Assembly: GCF_014208105.1 (NCBI RefSeq) | Contig: NZ_JACHMQ010000001.1 | Location: 682,001-746,000, forward strand | Origin: Actinomadura coerulea | GTDB lineage: Bacteria > Actinomycetota > Actinomycetes > Streptosporangiales > Streptosporangiaceae | Length of the DNA: 64,000 nt | Direction: 5' to 3' | Shown here: positions 56,802-64,000 of the stretch, one piece after another | Layout of the letters: each line of letters begins with the position of its first letter | Position numbering within the stretch: the stretch's first letter is position 1 | Translations under genes and position numbers: made by a program | The notes under the pieces: model-generated | Told to the model about the DNA's origin: nothing | The model's database searches: none | What the model saw: only the letters and a program-made list of their open reading frames with translations

Positions 56802-57233
56802 CTAGGGGATAATTCGGGCCCACACCCACTTGCCGCCGCAGGGGTCGCGCATCGCCCCGCACGCGGCGGACAGGGCCTGGACGATGTGCAGCCCCCACCC
56901 GCCGTTGTCGTCGAACGCCTCCTCGGACAGGTCGAGGCGGTCGAGGGTGAGCTCGACCTTCGGCCGGGCTTCGGGGAGGTCGGAGGCCCCGTCCCACACG
57001 GCGACGATGACCCCGTGCGCGTCCCTGCTGACCTGGAGCCGCAGCTCCGCGTGCGGCGTCCGGTCGACCGCGTTGGTGACGAGCTCGGAGACGATCAGCA
57101 ATGCATCGTCGAGAACATGCGAATAGCCCCATTTGTGGAAGCGTGCCTCCGCCAGCGTCCGCGCCAGCCCCACCGCCGCCGCCGATCCCGCCAAGGAAAT
57201 GATCAAATCCCCGGTCGCCGTCGTCACCCTCAT
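56802..57233 (-). CDS. HATPase (GHKL) anti-sigma-like ATP-binding protein
   Basis: The 143-aa protein is a single GHKL ATPase domain of the RsbW-like kind abundant in actinomycetes. The N-box is in LIVSELVTNAVDRTPHAELRL, the G1 box in VAVWDGASDLP, and the G2 region in GGWGLHIVQALSAACG. It starts at ATG 57233 and is divergent from the XRE regulator. This ATPase with an XRE-DUF5753 regulator and DUF397 protein is a recurring actinomycete trio linked to development and regulation. The partner of this copy is unknown. Confidence 0.85.
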   Translation of the reverse strand: MRVTTATGDLIISLAGSAAAVGLARTLAEARFHKWGYSHVLDDALLIVSELVTNAVDRTPHAELRLQVSRDAHGVIVAVWDGASDLPEARPKVELTLDRLDLSEEAFDDNGGWGLHIVQALSAACGAMRDPCGGKWVWARIIP

Positions 57234-57332
57234 CCCCGCCTTCGCTTCGGTTTTCGATTTCCTGTGGCAAGGGTGACCCAGGGTGCTTACCATTTTGCTG
57301 TGTCCATGTGAGTTGAAAACTAGGGAGAGATC

Positions 57333-58148
57333 ATGCCCTCTGTACGAGCGCCCCTGGACCCCAGGGTCTCGGTGTGGCACTTCCTGGCCTTCTACATGCG
57401 TTTCATGAGAGAGAGGGCCGGGCTCTCGCTGGCGCAGTGCGGCGAGATCATGGGAGCGGCACGGTCCACCGTTTCCAACCTGGAGGCGGGCAGGCGACGT
57501 CCTCAAGATGATCAGATGCGGCTGCTTGACAAGCACTATGGGACGGGGCTGCTTTTTCAGCTCATCCTCTGGTTTGCCCGAATGGCCCACGACCCGGACT
57601 GGGCGCGCCAGTGCATGGAGTACGAGAAGCAGTCTCTGGCGATCAAGACGTACCACGGCAAGGCGATCCCTCGCCCCTTCCAAACCGAGGATTACATCCG
57701 GGCGATGCTCCAGACGGAAGCGACAAAAGACATCGAGGATGAGGTTGCCGCGCGCGTGGAGCGGCAACGCGTGATCCTGGAGCGCGCAGAACCGCCTACG
57801 CTGTGGATGCTCGTAGATGAGGGTGTGCTGGCATGTCCTGTCGGCGGTTCCAAAGTCATGAAGCAGCAGCTGGAGCACCTGCTCAACGTGGCGAGTCAGC
57901 CGCACGTCATCATGAGGATCGTTCCTGCGGCGGCTGGCGCCCACCACGGTTTCGACGGGCCGTTCCAGGTCATCAGCCTGCCGGAGCGGGACGTCGCCTA
58001 CGCAGGCGCCCAGAACGGCGGGCGCTTGATCGAGAGCCCTATTGAAGCGAGGGACTTTTCGACTAAGTTTGAACGTATCGGTGCGAAGGCCCTTCCGGAG
58101 GAAGCTTCACTAGCCCTTGTCAAGCAACACTTGGAGCAGTACTCGTGA
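57333..58148 (+). CDS. XRE-family regulator with DUF5753 domain
   Basis: The 271-aa protein has an N-terminal helix-turn-helix (LSLAQCGEIMGAARSTVSNLEAGRRRP near residue 32). A DUF5753 C-terminal domain contains IPRPFQTEDYIRAMLQ and VDEGVLACPVGGSKVMKQQLEHLLNVASQPHVIMRIVP. Its DNA is visibly less GC-rich than the window average, a hint of horizontal acquisition or a different mutational history. It overlaps the DUF397 gene by four bases (GTGA). The divergent ATPase gene completes the usual trio. Confidence 0.9.
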   Translation: MPSVRAPLDPRVSVWHFLAFYMRFMRERAGLSLAQCGEIMGAARSTVSNLEAGRRRPQDDQMRLLDKHYGTGLLFQLILWFARMAHDPDWARQCMEYEKQSLAIKTYHGKAIPRPFQTEDYIRAMLQTEATKDIEDEVAARVERQRVILERAEPPTLWMLVDEGVLACPVGGSKVMKQQLEHLLNVASQPHVIMRIVPAAAGAHHGFDGPFQVISLPERDVAYAGAQNGGRLIESPIEARDFSTKFERIGAKALPEEASLALVKQHLEQYS

Positions 58149-58330
58149 TCGTTAATTGGCGGAAGAGCAGTTACAGCGGCGGCATTAGTGATCAGCAGTG
58201 CGTTGAGCTGGGACGTCTTCCTCTCGGCGTCGGGATCGGTGTGCGTGACTCGAAGGACCCGGATGGCGCTCACCTCACGCTGAACGGGGTGGAGTTCGGC
58301 GCGTTGCTTGCCCGGCTCAAGCAGGAATAG
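58145..58330 (+). CDS. DUF397 protein
   Basis: This 61-aa protein has the family hallmarks NWRKSSYSGG near the start, CVELGRLPLGVGIGVRDSKDPDGAHL, and a final EFGALLARLKQE. DUF397 proteins are nearly always next to XRE-DUF5753 regulators, as here, where the GTG start overlaps the regulator's stop. They are thought to act as small partners or antagonists of the regulator. Confidence 0.92.
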   Translation: MIVNWRKSSYSGGISDQQCVELGRLPLGVGIGVRDSKDPDGAHLTLNGVEFGALLARLKQE

Positions 58331-58390
58331 GACCCGGTTCACGAGCCGTCGGACGCGCCGGGAACTGGGGCGCCGGGCCGGTTCAGCGAA

Positions 58391-58529
58391 CAGGGCCCGG
58401 CAGTGGGTGCCGGGCCCTGCGGGTTGGACGGCGCGTCCGTGGACGCGCCGCCCGAACAGCACTTCACCGGTCGTGGTTCGACCGGTGGAGCCCTGCGGAT
58501 CGGTCGGGCGGCATCGAGCCGCCCGACCG
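58391..58529. terminator. Run of four perfect hairpins downstream of DUF397
   Basis: Four separate inverted repeats lie end to end: CAGGGCCCGGCA/TGCCGGGCCCTG (58391-58402, 58408-58419), CGGCGCGTCC/GGACGCGCCG (58429-58438, 58441-58450), CACCGGTCG/CGACCGGTG (58465-58473, 58479-58487) and CGGTCGGGCGGC/GCCGCCCGACCG (58501-58512, 58518-58529). All arms match exactly. The region separates convergent genes, so termination is the simplest role, but four in a row are more than needed. Confidence 0.65.
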
Positions 58530-58582
58530 CGCCTGTGCTCCAGGCGTTACGGAACACCTGGTCCCCGCGGTGCGCGGGCCTC

Positions 58583-59332
58583 TCAGTTCAGGCCGAACAG
58601 CGCGGAGACCTGCTGTGCCAGGGTTTCCTTGGTGACCGAGAAGTCCACCTTGAGCCCGTGAAGGCCCAGGTGCCGGATCTGGTCCTCGATCCGGTCGGTG
58701 AACATCGCGTCGCGCTGGAGGACGTTCTCCAGCGCTTGCTCCGGGTCACCGGTCTTGGCGATGAATCCCCACTCCAGGCCGCCGCGGTGCTGGAACACCG
58801 ACTTGCGGAACTCTGGCGTGGGCAGCAGCCACACCGCCTGGTCCTCCCGTGTCAGCAGTGGCCGGACGAGGCCCGGCAGCAGCCGGAAGCCCTCGGCGAT
58901 CACTGGCCGGTCGTCGGGAAGTTCCAGAAGATCCTTGATGATCTCGGAGAATCCCTCCCCCTGGTACCAGTGGAAGGTGTCGAGCATCACGCGGGGATCC
59001 CTGTCCACCCACCGCTCGTTCATGTTCATGGCCTTGAAGCCCCTCAGGTAGGGGGCCTGCTCCACGGGCATGCGACGGGCGTGGACGGGCATGGTCGCGT
59101 CTGTGTCGTACAGGTACACCTCTCCCTGGTCGGCGAGGCGCCGGGCGGTGGTCGTCTTGCCGCCGCCGCTGCCGCCGCCGATCCAGCGGACGTGACGCAA
59201 CCGCTCCCGCACCATGGCGAGGGGAGAGCCGGCGTCAGTGAAGATGGTCTCCGCCGGATCGGCGTGAGTGGTGAGCGGCTTGGTGCCGCCGATGTCTTGC
59301 GGAGCGACCCTTGCGCTGTCCATGCGCTGCAT
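58583..59332 (-). CDS. P-loop NTPase, kinase-like
   Basis: The 249-aa protein has a clear Walker A loop G52-GGSGGGK-T60 preceded by a beta strand (RHVRWI), then YLYDTDATMPVHARRM, DTFHWYQGEGFSEIIKDLLELPDDRPVIAEGFRLLPGLVRP and a helical end. The strand VIAEGFRL could be a Walker-B-type position. It resembles small nucleoside- or metabolite-kinase-like ATPases, but no substrate motif is recognised. The ATG at 59332 has GGAGG seven bases upstream. It is monocistronic as far as can be seen and convergent with DUF397. Confidence 0.8.
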   Translation of the reverse strand: MQRMDSARVAPQDIGGTKPLTTHADPAETIFTDAGSPLAMVRERLRHVRWIGGGSGGGKTTTARRLADQGEVYLYDTDATMPVHARRMPVEQAPYLRGFKAMNMNERWVDRDPRVMLDTFHWYQGEGFSEIIKDLLELPDDRPVIAEGFRLLPGLVRPLLTREDQAVWLLPTPEFRKSVFQHRGGLEWGFIAKTGDPEQALENVLQRDAMFTDRIEDQIRHLGLHGLKVDFSVTKETLAQQVSALFGLN

Positions 59333-60068
59333 AGGGTTGCCTCCCGGTGTGAGTTGGCTTTGTCCAGCTGTTGATCGGCTGGACCTTTCCGCCGTGGACC
59401 GCAGGGTCCATGGCACATGATCATCATGATCCACCTAGAGGTGGTTTGTCTAACGCCCCGGTGTTGCATGGGAGGTGCCCCGACTGCCTTCCGGAGCAGG
59501 GGCGCAAAGCTCTTTATTCACGGCGGGCCGGGTGGTTGTCCGTAGTCTAGCTACCTTCTTTGACCTGCTGTTTTGTTGGATTCCAGACCGTCGGCCCGCG
59601 AGGATGTGGGCGTTGGTGCGACGGTGCGGGTGGAGGACGGAGGGCGGCTTTCGATCTGCCTCTCATCGGCCTGTTATTGGAACGTTCCGAGGCAGATCGT
59701 GCCCTCGAAATTCCTCCTCGCCGCCGAAATGTCTCGACCGGCGCCGAAATCCAATCACCAAGTCGGTGTGCTCATTCGCCGTGAATCCGGGCGGCGTCCC
59801 GGCGGTCGCCGGCCGGGCTGCTCGGACATCGGGGACGCGACCCGCCGGCATGTGCCGCCGGCCAACGTTGCCTCTCGGGACGGTGAGCCCAGAGTGGCCC
59901 AGTGAACCCTTCCAGGCCATATCGCACTAAGTGACACTGCAACTCCGGAGAGACGCCGCGTCCGGCGGCGCGACCCCGGAAGCGCTCGGCCGTCTTCCCG
60001 CCGTCTCTGTGCCGCGCCGCTCCGGCGGCGTGGCCGCGGGGAGCCCGGACGACCCTGAGGAGGAAGCT
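59333..60068. other. Non-coding region between the kinase-like gene and urease
   Basis: About 735 bases hold no gene I can support. The part next to the kinase-like gene includes a 14-bp palindrome CCACCTAGAGGTGG (59431-59444) and repeated ATGATCATCATGAT-like text near 59417. The middle is less GC-rich. Open frames here have no credible start or composition. The right end contains an in-frame extension of ureAB that I regard as non-coding. The urease promoter is probably in this region, but no convincing -35/-10 pair stood out. Confidence 0.5.
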
Positions 60069-60734
60069 GTGCATCTCACCCCGCACGAGCAGGAGCGCCT
60101 GATGATCCATGTGGCCGCCGACGTGGCGGCCGGGCGCCGGGCTCGTGGGCTCCGGCTGAACTATCCCGAAGCGGTGGCGCTGCTGACCGCGCACGTGCTC
60201 GAAGGGGCCAGGGACGGCAGGACCGTCCGCGAACTGATGGCCTCGGGACGGGGCGTGCTCACGCGCCGGGAGGTGATGCAGGGCGTGCCCGAGATGATCG
60301 AGATGATCCAGGTGGAGGCGACCTTCCCGGACGGGACCAAGCTGGTGACCATCACCGACCCCATCCCGGCGCGGCCCGACGTCGCCGCGCCGGGGCAGGT
60401 CGAGCACCCGGAGCAGGCGGAGCCCGTGCGGATCAACGAAGGGCTGCCGGTGACGAGGGTGGAGGTCCGCAACGCCGGTGACCGCGCGGTGCAGGTCGGT
60501 TCGCACTACCACTTCTACGAGGTGAACCCGGCGCTGGAGATCCGGCCGGTACCGGTGGCGGCGGATGCGGAACCCGACCGGGAGTGCGCGTACGGCAAGC
60601 GCCTGAACATACCCGCGGGCAAGTCGCGGCGCTTCGAGACGGCCTGCCGCGTCGAGGTCGATCTGGTTCCGCTGCGGGGGGAGCGCAAGGTCATGGGGCT
60701 TCGCGGGATGGTCGGAGGTGAGCTGCGTGACTGA
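60069..60734 (+). CDS. ureAB: Urease gamma-beta fusion subunit (UreA-UreB)
   Basis: The 221-aa protein joins the two small structural subunits of urease. Residues 1-100 are gamma ([69 protein letters not shown]). The beta part starts near residue 120 ([47 protein letters not shown]). The GTG at 60069 has AGGAGGAAG immediately upstream and gives the standard gamma start; an open extension to 59931 is not used. ureC begins inside its last eight bases. Confidence 0.93.
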   Translation: MHLTPHEQERLMIHVAADVAAGRRARGLRLNYPEAVALLTAHVLEGARDGRTVRELMASGRGVLTRREVMQGVPEMIEMIQVEATFPDGTKLVTITDPIPARPDVAAPGQVEHPEQAEPVRINEGLPVTRVEVRNAGDRAVQVGSHYHFYEVNPALEIRPVPVAADAEPDRECAYGKRLNIPAGKSRRFETACRVEVDLVPLRGERKVMGLRGMVGGELRD

Positions 60735-62535
60735 GCCCGAGGTGTGCCGTCCCCGGCTGGAGCGCGCGGAGTACGCCGACCTGTACGGGCCCACCGCGGG
60801 CGACCGGATCCGGCTCGCCGACACCGACCTGTGGATCGAAATCGACGAGGACTGGGCGGGCGGCCCGGGGCACAGCGGTGACGAGGTGGTCTTCGGCGGC
60901 GGCAAGGTGATCCGCGAGTCGATGGGCCAGTCCCGCCTGTCGCGCGCCGAGGGCGCTCCGGACACGGTGATCACCGGGGCGGTGATCCTGGACCACTGGG
61001 GCGTCGTCAAGGCGGACGTCGCGCTGCGCGGCGGTGACATCGTCGCCCTGGGCAAGGCCTTCAACCCCGAGACCATGGACCGGCGCCACGACGACCACGC
61101 GGTCGCCACCGACATCGTGATCGGCCCGGAGACCGAGATCATCGCAGGCAACGGCAAGATCCTCACCGCTGGCGGGGTGGACACCCACGTCCACTTCATC
61201 TGCCCCGAGCAGCTCGACGAGGCGCTCGGCTCGGGCGTGACGACGCTCATCGGCGGCGGCACGGGGCCCGCCGAGGGGAGCAAGGCCACCACCGTCACGT
61301 CGGGTTCCTGGCACATCACCTCCCTGCTGGAGGCGCTGGACGGCTCGGCCGTCAACATCGGGCTGCTCGGCCAGGGCGCGACGATGTCCGCGGACTCCAT
61401 GCGAGACCAGCTCGGCGCGGGGGTCATCGGGTTCAAGGTGCACGAGGACTGGGGCGCCACCCCCGCCGTCATCGACGCCTGCCTGCGGGTCTGCGAGGAG
61501 TCGGGCGCGCAGCTGGCCATCCACGCCGACACCCTCAACGAGGCCGGTTCCCTGGAGAGCACGCTGGAGGCCATCGCGGGCCGCTGCATCCACGCCTTCC
61601 ACGTGGAGGGAGCGGGCGGCGGACACGCCCCCGACATGATCGAGATGGCGTCCCGGCGCAACGTGCTGCCCGCGTCCACCAACCCCACCCGGCCGCTGAC
61701 GGTCAACACCGTCACCGAGCACCTCGACATGCTGATGGTCTGCCATCACCTCAACCCGAAGGTCACGGAGGACCTGGCCTTCGCCGAGTCGCGGATCCGG
61801 CCGTCCACGATGGCGGCCGAGGACGTCCTGCACGACATGGGCGCCATCTCCATCATGTCCTCCGACGCCCAGGCGATGGGGCGCATCGGCGAGATGGTCC
61901 TGCGGACCTGGCAGACCGCGCATGTGATGAAGCGGCAGCGCGGCCCGCTGGACGGCGACGGGGCCGCCGACAACCTGCGGGCCCGCCGCTACGTCGCCAA
62001 GTACACCATCAACCCCGCCATCGCCCAGGGCATCGCCCACCGGGTCGGCTCGGTGGAGACCGGAAAGCTCGCCGACCTGGTCCTGTGGGAGCCGGCGTTC
62101 TTCGGTGTCAAGCCCTACCTGGTGATCAAGGGCGGGCAGATCGCCTGCGCGCAGGTCGGTGACGCCAACGCCGCCGTCCCGACCCCGCAGCCGGTGCTTC
62201 CCCGCCGCATGTTCGGCGCCCTCGGGCACGCCCCGGGCGGAAACTCGGTCAACTTCGTCACCGAACGGTTCGCCGGGGGCGTACCCGGCCTCCGCAAGCC
62301 CTTCGAGACCATCACCAGCACCCGGGGGCTGACCAAGGCCGACATGCGCGAGAACGACGCCCTCCCGCGCATCGACGTCGACCCCGACAGCTTCACCGTG
62401 GTGATCGACGGCAGCGGGGGAGCGGCCGAGCAGGACGACCGGAGCCGGGACGTCAGCGTGGAGGTCGGCGAGGACGCGGTCGCGCCGGACTACCGCACCG
62501 AACTGCCCATGGCCCAGCGGTACTTCCTGTTCTGA
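60727..62535 (+). CDS. ureC: Urease alpha (catalytic) subunit
   Basis: UreC holds the two-nickel centre that hydrolyses urea to ammonia and carbamate. The 602-aa protein shows nickel ligands in VDTHVHF (H154, H156), the carbamylated lysine K237 in [16 protein letters not shown], the flap C339-H340 in VCHHLNP, and SSDAQAMGR. It is about 30 residues longer than the usual 570, with extra residues near the N terminus and an acidic stretch before the final AQRYFLF. The GTG at 60727 follows GGAGG by eight bases and overlaps ureAB by eight bases. An earlier GTG at 60718 is less well placed. Confidence 0.97.
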   Translation: MTEPEVCRPRLERAEYADLYGPTAGDRIRLADTDLWIEIDEDWAGGPGHSGDEVVFGGGKVIRESMGQSRLSRAEGAPDTVITGAVILDHWGVVKADVALRGGDIVALGKAFNPETMDRRHDDHAVATDIVIGPETEIIAGNGKILTAGGVDTHVHFICPEQLDEALGSGVTTLIGGGTGPAEGSKATTVTSGSWHITSLLEALDGSAVNIGLLGQGATMSADSMRDQLGAGVIGFKVHEDWGATPAVIDACLRVCEESGAQLAIHADTLNEAGSLESTLEAIAGRCIHAFHVEGAGGGHAPDMIEMASRRNVLPASTNPTRPLTVNTVTEHLDMLMVCHHLNPKVTEDLAFAESRIRPSTMAAEDVLHDMGAISIMSSDAQAMGRIGEMVLRTWQTAHVMKRQRGPLDGDGAADNLRARRYVAKYTINPAIAQGIAHRVGSVETGKLADLVLWEPAFFGVKPYLVIKGGQIACAQVGDANAAVPTPQPVLPRRMFGALGHAPGGNSVNFVTERFAGGVPGLRKPFETITSTRGLTKADMRENDALPRIDVDPDSFTVVIDGSGGAAEQDDRSRDVSVEVGEDAVAPDYRTELPMAQRYFLF

Positions 62536-62560
62536 CCGGTCCCCACCCCCTGGAGCCACG

Positions 62561-63235
62561 ATGAGCCCGGTGTCGCTTCTGATTCTCGGTGACGGACGTT
62601 TCCCCTCCGGAGGCCACGCGCACTCCGGAGGCGCTGAGGCCGCCGTCGCGGCCGGACGCGTCCGCGACGCCGCGACCCTGGAGGACTTCTGCCGCGGGCG
62701 GCTGGCCACCACCGGCCTGGTCGCGGCCTCTCTGGCCGCCGCCGCGGCGGCCGGACACGACCCGCTGGTCCTGGACGACGCCGCCGACGCGCGCACGCCC
62801 TCCCCGGCGCTGCGCCGGGCGGCGCGCAGGCTCGGACGGCAGCTGACGCGCGCCGTCCGCGCCGTCTGGCCCAGCCCCGAACTGGAGCACCTGGCGGCCG
62901 CACGTCCCGCCGGCGCGCACCAGCCCGTCGTGCTCGGCGTCGCCGCGCGCACGGCCGGGCTGACGCCGCGGAACGCCGCCCAGGCCGCCGCCTACGACAG
63001 CGTCAGCGCCCCGGTGACCGCAGCGGTACGCCTGCTCGGCCTCGACCCCTTCCAGGCCGCCGCCGTCGCCGCCCGCCTCGCCGGCGACATGGAGGACGTC
63101 GCCGCGGAGGCCGCCCGCCATGCCGCGCGGCTGCCGGTGGACGGGGTGGACGCGCTGCCCGCCGCGTCCGCCCCGCTCCTGGACATCACCGCCGAACAGC
63201 ACGCGGCCTGGCCGGTACGCCTTTTCGCCAGCTGA
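62561..63235 (+). CDS. ureF: Urease accessory protein UreF
   Basis: UreF forms a complex with UreD and UreG that loads nickel into apo-urease. The 224-aa alpha-helical protein begins [20 protein letters not shown], matching the UreF start with its SGG segment, and has [31 protein letters not shown] in the C-terminal half. The alanine content is very high even for this genome. The ATG lies 25 bases after ureC, and ureG starts 35 bases after its stop. Confidence 0.9.
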   Translation: MSPVSLLILGDGRFPSGGHAHSGGAEAAVAAGRVRDAATLEDFCRGRLATTGLVAASLAAAAAAGHDPLVLDDAADARTPSPALRRAARRLGRQLTRAVRAVWPSPELEHLAAARPAGAHQPVVLGVAARTAGLTPRNAAQAAAYDSVSAPVTAAVRLLGLDPFQAAAVAARLAGDMEDVAAEAARHAARLPVDGVDALPAASAPLLDITAEQHAAWPVRLFAS

Positions 63236-63270
63236 ACACCGTCTCCCGACCACCACACCTGGATGGCCCC

Positions 63271-63960
63271 ATGCACCTGCACCGCACCGACCCGGTCATC
63301 GACGACATCATTCCCCCCGCCGCGGCCCGTTCCGGCGGCCGTCCCCGCCCGCTGCGCATCGGCCTGGGCGGGCCGGTGGGCTCCGGCAAGACCGCCACCG
63401 TCGCCGCCCTGTGCAGGCGGCTGCGCGACACCCTGTCCATCGCGGTGGTGACCAACGACATCTACACCCGTGAAGACGCCGAGGCCCTGCTGCGCCAGGC
63501 GGTGCTGCCCCCCGAGCGGATCACCGCCGTCGAGACCGGCGCCTGCCCGCACACCGCCATCCGCGACGACATCTCCGCCAACCTCGAAGCCGTCGAGGAC
63601 CTCCAGGAACGGATCGGCTCCCTCGACCTCGTCCTGATCGAATCCGGCGGCGACAACCTCACCGCCACCTTCTCCAAGGGCCTGGTCGACCACCAGATCT
63701 TCCTCATCGACGTCGCGGGCGGCGACGACATCCCCCGCAAGGGCGGCCCCGGCGTCACCACCGCCGACCTGCTGGTCATCAACAAGGCGGACCTCGCCCC
63801 GCATGTCGGCGCCGATCTCGGCGCCATGGAACGCGACGCCAAGGCCGCGCGCGGCCCCCTGCCCGTCGTCCTCACCAGCGTCAAGGCCGACCACGGCGTC
63901 GACCCCATTGCGGACTGGGTCCGCCGCCGCCTCGCCGAGCAGGCCGCGGATCGGGCATGA
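63271..63960 (+). CDS. ureG: Urease accessory GTPase UreG
   Basis: UreG is the SIMIBI-class GTPase that powers nickel transfer to urease. The 229-aa protein has the P-loop [29 protein letters not shown], the metal-binding CPH motif in [27 protein letters not shown] and the guanine motif [13 protein letters not shown]. The N terminus starts with MHLHRTDP, a short histidine-containing stretch. Its TGA overlaps the ATG of the next gene (ATGA). Confidence 0.96.
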   Translation: MHLHRTDPVIDDIIPPAAARSGGRPRPLRIGLGGPVGSGKTATVAALCRRLRDTLSIAVVTNDIYTREDAEALLRQAVLPPERITAVETGACPHTAIRDDISANLEAVEDLQERIGSLDLVLIESGGDNLTATFSKGLVDHQIFLIDVAGGDDIPRKGGPGVTTADLLVINKADLAPHVGADLGAMERDAKAARGPLPVVLTSVKADHGVDPIADWVRRRLAEQAADRA

Positions 63961-64000
63961 CCGCGGCGCCGCCCTCCCGGACCGCGCCGCGCGCCGCCGA
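63957..64000 (+). CDS. ureD: Start of a downstream gene, probably ureD (partial)
   Basis: An ATG overlapping the ureG stop opens a frame reading [14 protein letters not shown] and runs off the window. UreD (UreH) commonly follows ureG in actinomycetes, and it is the only accessory protein still missing here. Identity rests on position; 14 codons are too few to recognise. Confidence 0.5.
   Translation, partial: MTAAPPSRTAPRAA

Noticed and set aside
59475..59930. Open frames before the urease operon
   Set aside because: No start signal, atypical composition and no recognisable motif; three frames are open at once, which suggests non-coding sequence.
59931..60068. 46-codon N-terminal extension of UreAB
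   Set aside because: The family starts at HLTPHEQE, and a strong AGGAGGAAG sits directly before the GTG at 60069.

Overview
The window is high-GC DNA with strongly G/C-ended codons, many GTG and a few TTG starts, and gene orders typical of actinomycetes: carB-pyrK-pyrD-pyrF-mihF-gmk-rpoZ-coaBC-metK, priA...def-fmt-rsmB-rpe, and an FMN-riboswitch rib operon. Together with an XRE/DUF397/ATPase trio and a fused UreAB urease, this points to a spore-former-type actinomycete, possibly Streptosporangiales/Thermomonosporaceae. That placement is inference. No rRNA, tRNA, IS element, phage or CRISPR array was seen.

Layout. 1-10865: de novo pyrimidine genes, integration host factor mihF, guanylate kinase, RNA polymerase omega, CoaBC and MetK, closed by a perfect-stem terminator. 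10892-21999: a polytopic membrane protein, a helicase-dead PriA, an unknown 602-aa protein, def-fmt-rsmB, a PAP2 phosphatase, rpe and a HAD phosphatase. 22099-26743: FMN riboswitch, ribE-ribM-ribBA-ribH (all overlapping or coupled), hisG and a PH-domain membrane protein. 26766-30074 (minus): a possible organosulfur operon of a sulfite-oxidase-like TAT protein, a selenium-binding/methanethiol-oxidase protein and a membrane protein.

30192-53989 is the accessory core: an apparent purine (or hydantoin) catabolic region. It holds molybdenum-hydroxylase maturation genes (MoxR/CoxD, CoxE, XdhC/CoxF, a MocA-like cytidylyltransferase), DUF6986 and mutarotase genes, an FdrA-DUF1116-DUF2877 set (AllFGH-type, oxamate carbamoyltransferase in E. 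coli), a PucR regulator, an NCS2 xanthine/uracil permease with a three-subunit molybdenum hydroxylase, a membrane-anchored CoxG, and HyuA/HyuB hydantoinase. Five promoters here share a TTGGCAGAAGTYGCC-like element placed 39 or 40 bases upstream of a TANNNT -10 box. This suggests one regulon, probably under the PucR protein encoded in its middle. Several of these promoters would give leaderless mRNAs, and one would start exactly at a 17-codon upstream ORF overlapping the permease start.

54018-59332 holds a toxin-antitoxin-like pair, a secreted I36-inhibitor-like protein, an AraC regulator, a HATPase/XRE/DUF397 group and a P-loop kinase-like protein, with a run of four hairpins at 58391-58529. 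60069-64000 is a urease operon (ureAB fusion, ureC, ureF, ureG, start of ureD). Urease would release ammonia from the urea end of purine breakdown, but it does not carry the shared promoter element.
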